Shown here: positions 25,543-34,665 of the stretch, piece after piece
Position numbering within the stretch: the stretch's first letter is position 1
Layout: every line of letters starts with the position of its first letter
DNA from: Lichenicoccus sp965277665
Lineage (GTDB): Bacteria > Pseudomonadota > Alphaproteobacteria > Acetobacterales > Acetobacteraceae
Reading direction: 5' to 3'
NCBI RefSeq assembly: GCF_965277665.1
Contig: NZ_OZ255835.1
Span: 930,001 to 994,000, forward strand
DNA: 64,000 nucleotides
Position numbers and translations under genes: made by a program
Notes under the pieces: model-generated
Seen by the model: the letters and a program-made list of their open reading frames with translations, nothing else
Databases searched by the model: none
What the model was told of the DNA's origin: nothing

Positions 25543-27024
25543 GTGGCCGCGGGCGGCCTGTCGCCCCTGCTGCTGTCGACCCTGCTGCTCGTGGTGACCC
25601 CCCTGGTGCCGCGGCTGGCACATTTGCTCGGGCTGCGCTGGCCGCTCTGGCTGCGCGTGGCCTGGCAGGTCACCGCCTTTGCCTTGCTCACCATCCTGCT
25701 GCAGCAGGTGCTCGGCTCGCCGCTGCAGCCGCACTACCGCATCGGACGATCGGGCGAGCAGTTCTGGCAGCAGATCGTCGAGGCCGGCTGGTGGCTGATC
25801 GGAGCGCGGATCGCCATCGGGCTGGCGCGCCTGCTGGTGGTGCTCGAAGGGCGCCCGCGCGAGACGCGGATCATCTCGGACCTGCTGGCCGGCGCGATCT
25901 ATGTCGCCACCGTCCTGGCGATCGTGAACTTCGCCTTCACCGTGCCGATACGCGGCCTGCTCGCCACCTCCGGCGTCATCGCCATCGTGCTCGGCCTGGC
26001 CTTGCAGAGCACCCTGTCGGACGTGTTCTCGGGCATCGCGGTCGGCCTGGAGAAGCCCTACAAGGCCGGCGACCTGCTGTGGGTGGAAGGCGGCATCGAG
26101 GGGCACGTGGTGCAGGTCAATTGGCGCTCGACGCAGATCGCCACCGGCCAGAGCAACATCGCCGTGGTGCCGAACAGCATCATCGCCAAGGCGCGGCTGG
26201 TGAACCGCAGCGCGCCGACGCCGATGCGCGGCGACAGCATCGAGGTGCGGCTCGACGCCAACGCCATTCCGGAGCAGTGCCAGAACGCGCTGCTGTCGGC
26301 GACCCGCGCCTGCCGGCTGCTGCGCGCCAACCCGGCGCCGAGCGTGGCCTGCACCGGCCTGCAGGGCGACGGGGCGATCTACGAGGTCAGCTTCTCGGTG
26401 GAGAGCAGCGAGGGTCTGGCGAACGCCCGCACCGAGCTGTTCTCCCAGATCCACCGCCACCTGCATCATGCCGGCATTGCGCTGGCCCTGGCCGGCGCCG
26501 CCACGCCGCCGCAGGTGACGGTTCCCTCGCTCGCGCAACTGCTCGAGCAATCCGACCTGTTCGGCGCCCTCGAGGCGAAGCAGCGCGACCTGCTGGTGCA
26601 GCACTTCCGGCCGGTCTGGCTGCAGTCCGGCGACCGGCTGATCCACCAGGGCGACGCACCGCAGGGGCTGTATATGATTGCGTCCGGCGTCGCCGAGATC
26701 ACCATCGACGGGCCGTCCGGGCCGCGTGTCGTCTATCGGATGAGCCCGGGCGAGAGCCTCGGCGCCATCGGCGTGATCACCAACGCGCCGTTCTCGGCCT
26801 CGGCCACCGCGCTGACCACGATGAAGGCCTATCGCCTCGACAAGGCGGACATCGCGACGGCGATCAAGGCGGACCCGGCGCTCGCGGTTTCGCTCGATGC
26901 TGTCGCGCAGCGCGGCCAGGCGGCGCTGCGCCGCAGCGTGGCCACCCCCGACGACGCCCAGCTCGCCCATCCCGACATGTTCCTCGGCAAGCTGCGCGGC
27001 TTCCTGCACCTGCTCGGCACCTGA
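25543..27024 (+). CDS. MscS-type mechanosensitive channel with C-terminal cyclic-nucleotide-binding-like domain
   Basis: A 493-residue protein. Several N-terminal membrane helices precede the MscS pore helix GLALQSTLSDVFSGI (about residues 155-170). The beta domain follows (DLLWVEGGIEGHVVQVNWRS), then the alpha/beta cytoplasmic part. A CNB-type domain begins near residue 340 (QSGDRLIHQGDAPQGLYM, PGESLGAIGVITNAP). In canonical CNB domains the phosphate-binding cassette ends with an Arg; here PFSAS replaces P-R-S/T-A. The start is uncertain: GTG at 25543 is the first usual start codon, but the frame is open further upstream. Ligand gating is inference. Confidence 0.85.
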   Translation: MAAGGLSPLLLSTLLLVVTPLVPRLAHLLGLRWPLWLRVAWQVTAFALLTILLQQVLGSPLQPHYRIGRSGEQFWQQIVEAGWWLIGARIAIGLARLLVVLEGRPRETRIISDLLAGAIYVATVLAIVNFAFTVPIRGLLATSGVIAIVLGLALQSTLSDVFSGIAVGLEKPYKAGDLLWVEGGIEGHVVQVNWRSTQIATGQSNIAVVPNSIIAKARLVNRSAPTPMRGDSIEVRLDANAIPEQCQNALLSATRACRLLRANPAPSVACTGLQGDGAIYEVSFSVESSEGLANARTELFSQIHRHLHHAGIALALAGAATPPQVTVPSLAQLLEQSDLFGALEAKQRDLLVQHFRPVWLQSGDRLIHQGDAPQGLYMIASGVAEITIDGPSGPRVVYRMSPGESLGAIGVITNAPFSASATALTTMKAYRLDKADIATAIKADPALAVSLDAVAQRGQAALRRSVATPDDAQLAHPDMFLGKLRGFLHLLGT

Positions 27025-27144
27025 GCCGGACGCTGGGGCGAGACCGGAAGCTCTGGAAGCTTTTGCTTAAGGTTTGCCGGTCACACTCGTGATGCGCCCG
27101 GCAAAGCCATCCGGCCGGACGCGATCCGCAAAGGCCCCGGTGAC

Positions 27145-28281
27145 GTGACGCAGCCCAAGAGCATCCTCCTGGTGACCGCCGACCCGGAACGCATGCCGTC
27201 GCTGCGCCGCAGCCTGGCCTTGCTGCAGCCGGTGCGTACGCTCTGCCTGGCAGAGCCGCTGTCCCTGGACGGCGTGGGTCAGGACGAGGCGGCCGGTCAT
27301 GCGATGGTGCCGGACGGAGACATCGCGGCCATCGTGAGCCTGGTTGCGCCGCGCGGCGAGGGCAGGATCCGGCAGCTGCGCAGCGCCTTCGAGCCGTTCC
27401 GCCTGCAGCACACGCCGATCCTGTGCCTCATCGCGGCGCCGACCCAGCGCGACGAGGTGCAGGCGAGAGCCCTCGGCGCTGCCGCCGTCCTCGGTGCCGA
27501 CAGCTCCTGCCGTGACCTCGCGGCGGCATTGCGGCCCTGGCTGCGCGACGCCGGCGGCAGCAGCAATACCGGCGCAACCTCGGCCGCCGCCGCCGACGTC
27601 GGGCTGGCGATCGCCGACATGCTCGCCGCGGCGATGCAGGGCAGCTGCATCACCATGCAGGCGGTCGTCGAGGCCTCCGACATCATGCTGGAAGCCATTG
27701 CGGAAGACGGCATCCATGCCTGGCTCCGCCTGGTGTCCAATGTCGACGATCGCACCTACCGGCACTGCATGACGGTGTCCGGCTTGGTCGCCGCCTTTGC
27801 CCTGGCGCTGGGCTTCAGCCACACCGACTGCGACCGGCTGACGCGTGCCGCGCTGATGCACGATATCGGCAAGGGCACCATCGCGCTCGAGATCCTGAAC
27901 AAGGCCGCCCCGCTCGACGCGCAGGAGCTTGCGATCATGCGCGGCCACGCGTCCGTCGGCCATGACCTGCTTGTCGCGCAGGGGGCGCATGACGCCCAGC
28001 ATGAGGCCATGACGCTTGACGTGGTGCGGCATCATCACGAAACGCTCGATGGCATGGGCTACCCGGACGGGCTGGCCGGCGGCGCCATTTCGGACCCGGT
28101 TCGCATCGTTGCGATCTGCGACGTCTTCACGACCCTGATCGGGTGCCGTCCGTCTCAATCGGGGCTGGCCGGCCACGACGCCTTCAGGATCATGCAGGAG
28201 ATGCAGGGCAAGCTCGACACCCACCTGCTGGCCCTGTTCAGCCGCGTCTTCGACCGCGCGCCGCCCTGGCCGCCGCCCTGA
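27145..28281 (+). CDS. HD-GYP domain protein with degenerate receiver-like N-terminus
   Basis: A 378-residue protein. Residues 1-135 resemble a response-receiver fold, but the expected phosphoacceptor Asp region reads DIAAIVSLVAP, so phosphorylation is unlikely. The HD-GYP domain follows: LMHDIGKGTIALEILNK (about residue 235), MRGHASVGHDLL, RHHHETLDGMGYPDGLAG and VAICDVFTTLIG. All metal-binding His/Asp motifs are present, so it can plausibly cleave cyclic-di-GMP. Start is GTG at 27145. It is 120 bases downstream of the channel gene on the same strand and may be co-regulated. Confidence 0.88.
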   Translation: MTQPKSILLVTADPERMPSLRRSLALLQPVRTLCLAEPLSLDGVGQDEAAGHAMVPDGDIAAIVSLVAPRGEGRIRQLRSAFEPFRLQHTPILCLIAAPTQRDEVQARALGAAAVLGADSSCRDLAAALRPWLRDAGGSSNTGATSAAAADVGLAIADMLAAAMQGSCITMQAVVEASDIMLEAIAEDGIHAWLRLVSNVDDRTYRHCMTVSGLVAAFALALGFSHTDCDRLTRAALMHDIGKGTIALEILNKAAPLDAQELAIMRGHASVGHDLLVAQGAHDAQHEAMTLDVVRHHHETLDGMGYPDGLAGGAISDPVRIVAICDVFTTLIGCRPSQSGLAGHDAFRIMQEMQGKLDTHLLALFSRVFDRAPPWPPP

Positions 28282-28323
28282 GAGGCTTTTGGAGCAGCCC
28301 GGATTGCGAGGCCGAGGCCATCA

Positions 28324-28851
28324 TCAGGCGGGGCCGCGCGCGGCGGCGGCGGCGCAGAGGTCGAGGAACTGCCGACGGTCGAGGCCGGCGCATTGCAGGA
28401 CGTAGGCTTCCGCCATCGACTCGCCGAAGCTACGGAGGGCCGCCGGGCCACCCGGCCCGGTCGCAAGCGTCGCCAGCAGCGCGCAGGCGGCCCCGAAGCA
28501 CAGCATCAGCTCGACGCCACGTTCGGTCATGACCGCCTGGGCGGTCTCCGGCCGGGCGGCATAGATCCATTCCGACGAGACCGAATAGGCCGCGCCGTCG
28601 GTCGCCATCTCGAACAGGTCGCGCAGCACGACCCAGGGGAAGTCCGGGCCGGCCAGCGGCGAGCGATAGAAGCGGATCGGCCGGCCGCGCAACGAGGTGC
28701 CGTGCAGCAGCGGCGCCATGCAAGCTTGGGGCGGAGCCGCGTGCCGGTCGGCAGGCTGCTGCTCACCGCGCCGTGCGCCCGGCCGAAGGATGACCGCGGC
28801 GGCCGCCAGCGTGACGACGAGATAGCCCAGCAGGCCATAGACAACGAACAT
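28324..28851 (-). CDS. Hypothetical protein, 175 aa, one N-terminal membrane helix
   Basis: A 175-residue protein with an N-terminal hydrophobic segment (VVYGLLGYLVVTLAAAAVIL, about residues 3-22), then a basic linker and a mostly soluble domain containing FPWVVLRDLFEMATDG and LDRRQFLDLCAAAA. I do not recognise the family. The N-terminal helix could be a membrane anchor or uncleaved signal. It ends 42 bases from the convergent HD-GYP gene. Coding potential looks real: the long plus-strand frame across it is antisense shadow. Confidence 0.55.
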   Translation of the reverse strand: MFVVYGLLGYLVVTLAAAAVILRPGARRGEQQPADRHAAPPQACMAPLLHGTSLRGRPIRFYRSPLAGPDFPWVVLRDLFEMATDGAAYSVSSEWIYAARPETAQAVMTERGVELMLCFGAACALLATLATGPGGPAALRSFGESMAEAYVLQCAGLDRRQFLDLCAAAAARGPA

Positions 28852-28908
28852 CAGGATACCGGCCGCCGGCGCATGATGCGCATGGGGCGCGAGGCGGGAG
28901 GCCCCGGC

Positions 28909-29469
28909 TCAGCTTTCCAGCACGCTGTCCCAGTACAGGTAGTCGCGCCAGCTTTCATGCAGGTAGTTCGGCGGGAACGCCCGACCGTTATCCTGCAGCT
29001 CCCACGTGGTCGGCTGCGCCGGGGTCCGGCGAGGGTGCATGCGGCACTCCCGCGGCAGCCGCGAGCCCTTGAGCAGGTTGCAGGTGCCGCAGGCGGTGAC
29101 GACGTTCTCCCAGGTGGTGCGGCCGCCGCGGGAGCGGGGAACGACATGGTCGAAGGTGAGGTCGTGCGTGGGCAGCCGGTCGAGGCAGTACTGGCAGGAG
29201 AAGTTGTCGCGCAGGAAGACGTTGAACCGCGTGAAGGCAGGACGCCGCGCCGTCGGGATGTAGTCCTTCAGCGCGATCACGCTCGGCAGCCGGATCGCCT
29301 GGCTCGGCGAGTGCACGACGGTGTCGTATTCGTTCAGCACCGAGACACGGTCCAGGAAGACCGCCTTGACGGCATCCTGCCAGGACCAGAGCGAGAGCGG
29401 GAAGTAGGAGAGCGGCCGGAAGTCCGCATTCAGGACCAGAGCCGGATAGTGCTGGCCGCCGTGAAGCAA
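28909..29469 (-). CDS. HNH endonuclease domain protein
   Basis: A 186-residue protein typical of alphaproteobacterial stand-alone HNH proteins. The N terminus ALVLNADFRPLSYFPLSLWS precedes an HNH/zinc core: CQYCLDRL, LTFDHVVPRSRGG and CGTCN. The two CxxC pairs should bind zinc and the DHV and N residues form the active site. Cellular role is not established. The start is TTG at 29469, since no in-frame ATG precedes the conserved N terminus; this TTG matches where relatives begin. Confidence 0.86.
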   Translation of the reverse strand: MLHGGQHYPALVLNADFRPLSYFPLSLWSWQDAVKAVFLDRVSVLNEYDTVVHSPSQAIRLPSVIALKDYIPTARRPAFTRFNVFLRDNFSCQYCLDRLPTHDLTFDHVVPRSRGGRTTWENVVTACGTCNLLKGSRLPRECRMHPRRTPAQPTTWELQDNGRAFPPNYLHESWRDYLYWDSVLES

Positions 29470-29613
29470 AGCGCATCCTTTCTCGGATCGCGGCTGGCAG
29501 CATGGCGTTCAGTCGCACGGGCGATCACGCTGCGCCGTCGATTACCATCATAATCTATCGCAGACGCTAAATGACCCTACAAGCCGGGTGCCGGCAAGCA
29601 GGCTGCACAATCC

Positions 29614-30558
29614 GTGACCATCTTGTCCCCGAACGGCAACAATCCACCCGTGCTGGCGCGCTTCGCGAAGCGACCGCTGACGACGCGCTTCGCGGATCCA
29701 CCGTTGACGACGCGCTTCGCGCCTAGCCCGACCGGGCTGCTGCATCTGGGCCATGCCGCCTCCGCACTGGCCGGCTGGCATGCCGCCCGGGCCGCCGGCG
29801 GCCGCTTCGTGCTGCGACTCGAGGATATCGACCCGCAGCGCTGCCGGCCCGACCATGCCCAGGCGATCCTGGTGGACCTCGCCTGGCTCGGCCTCGACTG
29901 GGACGGCGCGGTCCGCGTGCAATCCGCGCACCTTGCGGAATATCGCGCGGTGCTCGATGTGCTGCGCCGGCGTGGACTGCTGTACGAGTGCTTCTGCAGC
30001 AGGGCGGACATCGCCCGCGAGGCAAAAGCCGCCGCGTCCGCCCCGCATTGCACGCCCGACGAAGCGCCGCTCTATGCCGGGACCTGCCGCGGCCTCGCGC
30101 CCGGTCGGCGACGGCAGCGGATCGCGGCCGGCGAGCCCTACATGCTGCGCCTCGACATGCGCGCCGCACTCGACAGCCTGGCCGATGCCGACCGGCAGTT
30201 GCAGGCGCAGGACGCGGCGACCGGGCTGCACTGGAGGTGCCGTCCGGAGCGGTTCGGCGACGTCGTGCTGGCGCGCCGCGATGTGCCGGCGAGCTACCAT
30301 CTCTGCGTGACCCACGATGACTGGCGGCAGGGTGTCACCCTGGTCGTGCGCGGGGAGGATTTGCGTCCGGCCACCGACGTGCACCGGCTGCTGCAGGCCC
30401 TGATGGGCTGGACGCCACCGGCCTGGCTGCACCATCATCTGCTGCGGGATCGGCACGGCAGGCGGCTGGCCAAGCGTGATGGCGCCCGGACCTTGCGCGC
30501 CATGCGCGCGGACGGGATGACTGCGTCCGAGGTTCGCACGCTGGCAGGGTTCGCGTGA
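29614..30558 (+). CDS. gluQRS: Glutamyl-Q tRNA(Asp) synthetase
   Basis: A 314-residue truncated glutamyl-tRNA-synthetase paralogue that attaches glutamate to the queuosine of tRNA(Asp). The catalytic core starts TTRFAPSPTGLLHLGHA (HIGH-type HLGH). The zinc site is CFC with a later LYAGTC, and RLAKRDG replaces KMSKS. No anticodon-binding domain is present, as expected. Start GTG is at 29614. The first 30 residues contain an imperfect 9-residue tandem repeat (RFAKRPLTT, RFADPPLTT, then RFAPSPTG), so the natural start may once have been further downstream. The next gene begins one base after the stop. Confidence 0.9.
   Translation: MTILSPNGNNPPVLARFAKRPLTTRFADPPLTTRFAPSPTGLLHLGHAASALAGWHAARAAGGRFVLRLEDIDPQRCRPDHAQAILVDLAWLGLDWDGAVRVQSAHLAEYRAVLDVLRRRGLLYECFCSRADIAREAKAAASAPHCTPDEAPLYAGTCRGLAPGRRRQRIAAGEPYMLRLDMRAALDSLADADRQLQAQDAATGLHWRCRPERFGDVVLARRDVPASYHLCVTHDDWRQGVTLVVRGEDLRPATDVHRLLQALMGWTPPAWLHHHLLRDRHGRRLAKRDGARTLRAMRADGMTASEVRTLAGFA
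29660..29731 (+). repeat. 27-bp tandem repeat at the 5' end of gluQRS
   Basis: Two full units and a partial third run in tandem within the coding frame. Each unit starts cgcttcgcg and ends with the coding for LTT; the third unit enters the conserved RFAPSPTG motif. The unit length is a multiple of three, so the frame is kept. The units differ by several bases, so the repeat is not very recent. Confidence 0.7.
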
Positions 30559-30559
30559 G

Positions 30560-32101
30560 GTGCGGCAAACGGAGCATGTCTTGCCAGGTCAGCAAACCAC
30601 CGCCGCTCCGCCGGCGCCAGCGCATCCGGTGCTCTACCAGATCAATACCAGGGTGCTGCTGGCCGAAATCGGCGCCCGCTACGGGCGGCAGGCCGGGTTC
30701 GACGATATCCCGGACGAGGCGCTGCGCGCGGTGGCGGATCTCGGCTTCGACTGGGTCTGGTTCCTCGGCGTCTGGCAGACCGGAGCCGCTGGACGGTCGA
30801 TCTCGCGCAGCAATCCGGCCTGGCAGGACGGCTACCGGCGCGCACTGCCCGATCTGCGTCCGGAGGATATCAGCGGATCGCCGTATGCCGTCTCGGACTA
30901 CAGCGCGCAAGCGGAGTTCGGCGGCAATGCGGCGCTGGATCGGCTGCGCCGCCGGGCGAACGCCGCCGGCCTGCGGCTGATGCTGGATTTCGTGCCGAAC
31001 CATCTCGCACCCGATCATCCCTGGGTTGCCGCCCGGCCCGCCTTGTTCGTGCACGGCACCGAGGCGGACCTGGCGTCGCAACCGCAGGACTGGCTGCGGA
31101 TCGATACCCCGGATAGCAGTGCTCCAGTGGTGCTCGCGCATGGCCGCGATCCGTATTTCCCGGGCTGGGTCGACACGGTGCAACTCGACTATGCCAATCC
31201 CGAGACGCAGGCCGCGATGGGCGACGTGCTGCTCGATATCGCCGGGCGCTGCGACGGGCTGCGCTGCGACATGGCGATGCTGCTGCTGCCAGAGGTGTTC
31301 CGGCAGACCTGGCGTCACAGCCTGCAGGGCCGAGCGGTCGGGAGTTTCTGGCAGGACACCATTGCGCGCCTGCGGGCGGCGCAGCCGGATTTCTGCCTCA
31401 TGGCGGAGGTGTACTGGGGTCGCGACCGCGAGATGATCGCGCAGGGCTTCGATTTCGCCTACGACAAGGCGCTGTACGACGCGCTGGTCGCCGGCGATGG
31501 CGAGCGCGTGCGCGACCTGCTCGCCGCCGATCCGCCTTGGCAGGCGCATCTCGTCCGCTTCCTGGAGAACCATGACGAGAGGCGGGCAGCGGCGACGCTG
31601 GCGCTGCCGCAGCACAAGGCCGCCGCGGTGCTCGCCTTCACCGCACCCGGCCTGCGCCTGTTCCATCAGGGCCAGCTGGAAGGCGCGCGCAGGCACATCC
31701 CGATCCATCTTCGGCGCGGGCCGGTCGAGGAGATCGACGTCGCGGTGCACGAGTTCTACCTGGACCTGCTCTCGGTGCTGCGCGATCCGGTGCTGCGGCA
31801 CGGGACCTATCGGCCGCTGCCGGTGGATGCGGCCTGGGAGGGCAATCCCAGCCACCTTGCGTTCAGCGCCGCGAGCTGGACCGACGAGGCCGGGCCGCGG
31901 CTGCTCTGCGTGGTCAATTACGGCGACAGCCGGGGCCAGTGCCGTATCCGCCTCGCGCATCCGGGACTGGCCGGGCAGCTGGTCTCGCTGTCGGACCGGC
32001 TTGGGCCGGAGCACTACGCCCGCGACGGCGACGCCCTGGCCGGCGAGGGGCTGTATCTCGACCTGCCCGGCTGGGGCTACAACCTGTTCGCGATCGGCTG
32101 A
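30560..32101 (+). CDS. GH13-family glycosidase or glucanotransferase
   Basis: A 513-residue alpha-amylase-family protein. All four regions are visible: LMLDFVPNH (I), DGLRCDMAM with the nucleophile Asp (II), CLMAEVYWG with the acid Glu (III) and RFLENHDE with the stabilising Asp (IV). It has no signal peptide, so it is probably cytoplasmic. Starch, glycogen or small glucosides are possible substrates; exact specificity cannot be read. Start is GTG at 30560, one base after the gluQRS stop. The gene ends by overlapping the convergent transporter by 25 bases. Confidence 0.87.
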   Translation: MRQTEHVLPGQQTTAAPPAPAHPVLYQINTRVLLAEIGARYGRQAGFDDIPDEALRAVADLGFDWVWFLGVWQTGAAGRSISRSNPAWQDGYRRALPDLRPEDISGSPYAVSDYSAQAEFGGNAALDRLRRRANAAGLRLMLDFVPNHLAPDHPWVAARPALFVHGTEADLASQPQDWLRIDTPDSSAPVVLAHGRDPYFPGWVDTVQLDYANPETQAAMGDVLLDIAGRCDGLRCDMAMLLLPEVFRQTWRHSLQGRAVGSFWQDTIARLRAAQPDFCLMAEVYWGRDREMIAQGFDFAYDKALYDALVAGDGERVRDLLAADPPWQAHLVRFLENHDERRAAATLALPQHKAAAVLAFTAPGLRLFHQGQLEGARRHIPIHLRRGPVEEIDVAVHEFYLDLLSVLRDPVLRHGTYRPLPVDAAWEGNPSHLAFSAASWTDEAGPRLLCVVNYGDSRGQCRIRLAHPGLAGQLVSLSDRLGPEHYARDGDALAGEGLYLDLPGWGYNLFAIG

Positions 32102-33297
32102 GCGGCGGTTTCCAGCAGGCGGCTGCTGAGCGAGACCCCCACCAGCATGGCGGCCAGGACCATGAAGGCGACCTGCAGGCTGGACAGGTGCGCAATCAGG
32201 CCGATCCCTGCGGGGCCCGCGAGGATGCCGGCATAGCCGAGCGTGGTGATCGCGGGCACCGCGACCGGTTCCGGCATGACGCTCTGCCGTCCGACGGCAC
32301 TGAACAGCACCGGCACGATGTTGGCGCAGCCGACGCCGACCAGCGCGAAGCCCAGCAAGGCCATCGGCCATCCGCCCGCAACGAGGGTCAGGACGAAGCC
32401 GGCCGCGGCGCACAGGCCGCCGGCCAGCACCACGCGCCGTGGCCCGAGCGCATCCACGATGCGGTCGCCGGAGAGCCGTCCCGCCGTCATCGTGGCCGCG
32501 AACGCCGCGTAGCCGAGGCCGGCATAGGAGCGCGCCATGTGCCGCACCGCGGTCAGGAACACCGCGCTCCAGTCCAGCACCGCGCCTTCGGCCAGGAACA
32601 GCACGAAGCAGAGCAGGCCGATGAACAGCACGATGCCGTGCGGGATGGCAAAGGCCGGCCCGTCGGCGCGGGCGCCATAAGGCAGCAGATGTGCGGCCGA
32701 GGCCGCCAGGGCGGCGAGCATGCCGAGCGAGACGCAGCACGTCGCCTGCAACGGCGAGGCGCCGCGGCCCAGCAGTAGCGCCATCCCGCCGGCGCCGGCG
32801 ATGCCGCCAAGGCTGAACAGGCCGTGGAAGCCGGACATCATCGCGCGTTCGCTGGCGCGCTCCACGATGATCGCCTGGATGTTCATCGCCACGTCGAGGC
32901 CGCCGATGCCGGCGCCGAACAGCATCAGGGTCACCGCCAGGGCCGCGCGCGACGAGATCGACGCGAGCAGGGGCAGGGCGATGGCGGCGGCGGTCCCGGC
33001 GGCGATGATGACGCGACGGCAGCCGAACCTTGCCGCGAGCGCCCCGGAGAGCGGCATGGTGACGATCGAGCCGATGCCCAGGCACAGCAGCAGCAGACCC
33101 AGCGTGCCGTCGCTGAGGCCGGCGCGCGCGCGGGCGAACGGCACCAGCGCCGCCCATGCCGCACTGCCGAAGCCGGCGATGAAGAAGACCAGGCGGGTGG
33201 CGCGCTGCTCGGCGCCGGCGGGCAGCACGCCCGAGGCGGCGGATGTCGCCGGCTTGTCGCGGGGAGCTCTGATCACCAGCAGTGCGCCATCCACCAT
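32077..33297 (-). CDS. MFS transporter
   Basis: A 406-residue polytopic protein with about 12 hydrophobic segments. GFGSAAWAALVPFARARAGL, SGALAARFGCRRVIIAAG and FGAGIGGLDVAMNIQAI fit the sugar/drug MFS group with a D-x-A-M-N motif in the fourth-helix region. ATG at 33297 is chosen (VDGALLVIRAP follows the Met); earlier codons add a nonhydrophobic tail. Substrate is not known. Its 3' end overlaps the convergent GH13 gene by 25 bases. It is divergent from the aminotransferase pair. Confidence 0.85.
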   Translation of the reverse strand: MVDGALLVIRAPRDKPATSAASGVLPAGAEQRATRLVFFIAGFGSAAWAALVPFARARAGLSDGTLGLLLLCLGIGSIVTMPLSGALAARFGCRRVIIAAGTAAAIALPLLASISSRAALAVTLMLFGAGIGGLDVAMNIQAIIVERASERAMMSGFHGLFSLGGIAGAGGMALLLGRGASPLQATCCVSLGMLAALAASAAHLLPYGARADGPAFAIPHGIVLFIGLLCFVLFLAEGAVLDWSAVFLTAVRHMARSYAGLGYAAFAATMTAGRLSGDRIVDALGPRRVVLAGGLCAAAGFVLTLVAGGWPMALLGFALVGVGCANIVPVLFSAVGRQSVMPEPVAVPAITTLGYAGILAGPAGIGLIAHLSSLQVAFMVLAAMLVGVSLSSRLLETAAQPIANRL

Positions 33298-33452
33298 GCC
33301 GGACCGCGCATCGGCGTTCTCCCTCGAAACCAGGCACAGCATCCATAATCGTGCAGCACCGTGCAATCGCCGCCGCAGGCGGTCCGGGTCGGTTTCGCAT
33401 CCGCCTGTTATGATCTAGCCTGCCGCCTCCCGTGCATCACCGGACAGGCTCC

Positions 33453-34655
33453 ATGGACCGCATCGCCGCCCGCCTGAACAAGATCAGCCCGAGCCAGACC
33501 ATCGCCATCTCGACCAAGGCGCGGGCGCTCAAGGCGGGCGGACGCGACATCATCAGCCTGTCGGCCGGCGAGCCGGATTTCGATACCCCCGACAATGTCA
33601 AGCAGGCGGCGATCCGGGCGATCGAGGCCGGCCAGACCAAATACACCGACGTCTCCGGGACGCCGGCTTTGAGGCAGGCGATCGCCGAGCGGTTCCGGCT
33701 GGATTCCGGGCTCGACTACCGGCCCGAGGAGATCATCGTCTCCACCGGCGGCAAGCAGGTGATCTACAACGCCATGGTGGCGACGCTGGAGGCCGGCGAC
33801 GAGGCCATCATCCCGTCGCCCTGCTGGGTCTCCTATCCCGACATCGTGGCGCTGGCCGACGGCACCCCGGTGATCATCCCGTGCGGCCCGAATTCCGGGT
33901 TCAAGCTGCGCGCCGAGGATCTCGAGGCGGCGATCACCCCGCGCACCAAGTGGTTCTTCCTCAACAGCCCGAACAACCCGACGGGTGCTGCCTATTCGGC
34001 AGCGGAGCTGCGGCCAATCTGCGACGTGCTGCTGCGCCACCCGGATGTCTGGATCTTCACCGACGACATTTACGACAAGCTGATCTACGGCGACTTCAAG
34101 GCGGCGACCATCGTTCAGGTCGAGCCGCGTCTGCGCGACCGCACGGTGACGATGAACGGCTGCTCGAAGGCCTACGCGATGACCGGCTGGCGCATCGGCT
34201 TTGCCGGCGCCCCGCTGGCGCTGATCCGGGCGATGGACAAGCTGCAGAGCCAGTCGACCTCGAACGCCAGCTCGATCAGCCAGGCCGCGGCGCTCGAGGC
34301 GCTGACCGGCCCGCAGGACTTCATCGGCGACATGGTCGAGACCTACCAGGGACGGCGCGACCTCGTGGTCGAGATGCTGAACCAGGCGGCCGGGATCACC
34401 TGCCACAAGCCCGAGGGTGCGTTCTACGTGTATCCGTCGATGCAGGGCTGCATCGGGTTGACCAGCCGCACCGGGATCGCGATCGACGATGACGAGCGCT
34501 TCGTCACCGCGCTGCTGGAGGAGGAGGGCGTCGCCACCGTGCATGGCGCCGCCTTCATGTTCCCCGGGCATTTTCGGGTCAGCTACGCCACCGACACCGA
34601 GAGCCTGCGCGAGGCGTGCACCCGCATCCAGCGCTTCTGCGCCGGCCTGCGCTAG
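33453..34655 (+). CDS. Aspartate-type aminotransferase, first of a tandem pair
   Basis: A 400-residue class I/II PLP aminotransferase. It has SLSAGEPDFDTPDNVKQAA, SPNNPTGAAYS, DDIYDKLIY and the PLP-lysine motif NGCSKAYAMTGWRIGF (about residue 240), with an Arg near the C terminus (FRVSYAT). It would convert aspartate/2-oxoglutarate to oxaloacetate/glutamate, with substrate range unknown. ATG at 33453 is preferred to the upstream GTG. It is followed after 10 bases by a paralogue of the same length. Confidence 0.9.
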   Translation: MDRIAARLNKISPSQTIAISTKARALKAGGRDIISLSAGEPDFDTPDNVKQAAIRAIEAGQTKYTDVSGTPALRQAIAERFRLDSGLDYRPEEIIVSTGGKQVIYNAMVATLEAGDEAIIPSPCWVSYPDIVALADGTPVIIPCGPNSGFKLRAEDLEAAITPRTKWFFLNSPNNPTGAAYSAAELRPICDVLLRHPDVWIFTDDIYDKLIYGDFKAATIVQVEPRLRDRTVTMNGCSKAYAMTGWRIGFAGAPLALIRAMDKLQSQSTSNASSISQAAALEALTGPQDFIGDMVETYQGRRDLVVEMLNQAAGITCHKPEGAFYVYPSMQGCIGLTSRTGIAIDDDERFVTALLEEEGVATVHGAAFMFPGHFRVSYATDTESLREACTRIQRFCAGLR

Positions 34656-34665
34656 GAACGGCCCG

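Noticed and set aside
24927..27092. Plus-strand frame of 721 codons and a 667-codon minus frame over the MscS gene
   Set aside because: Both are low-complexity Arg/Ala/Gly-rich shadows. The MscS and CNB motifs are in a third frame.
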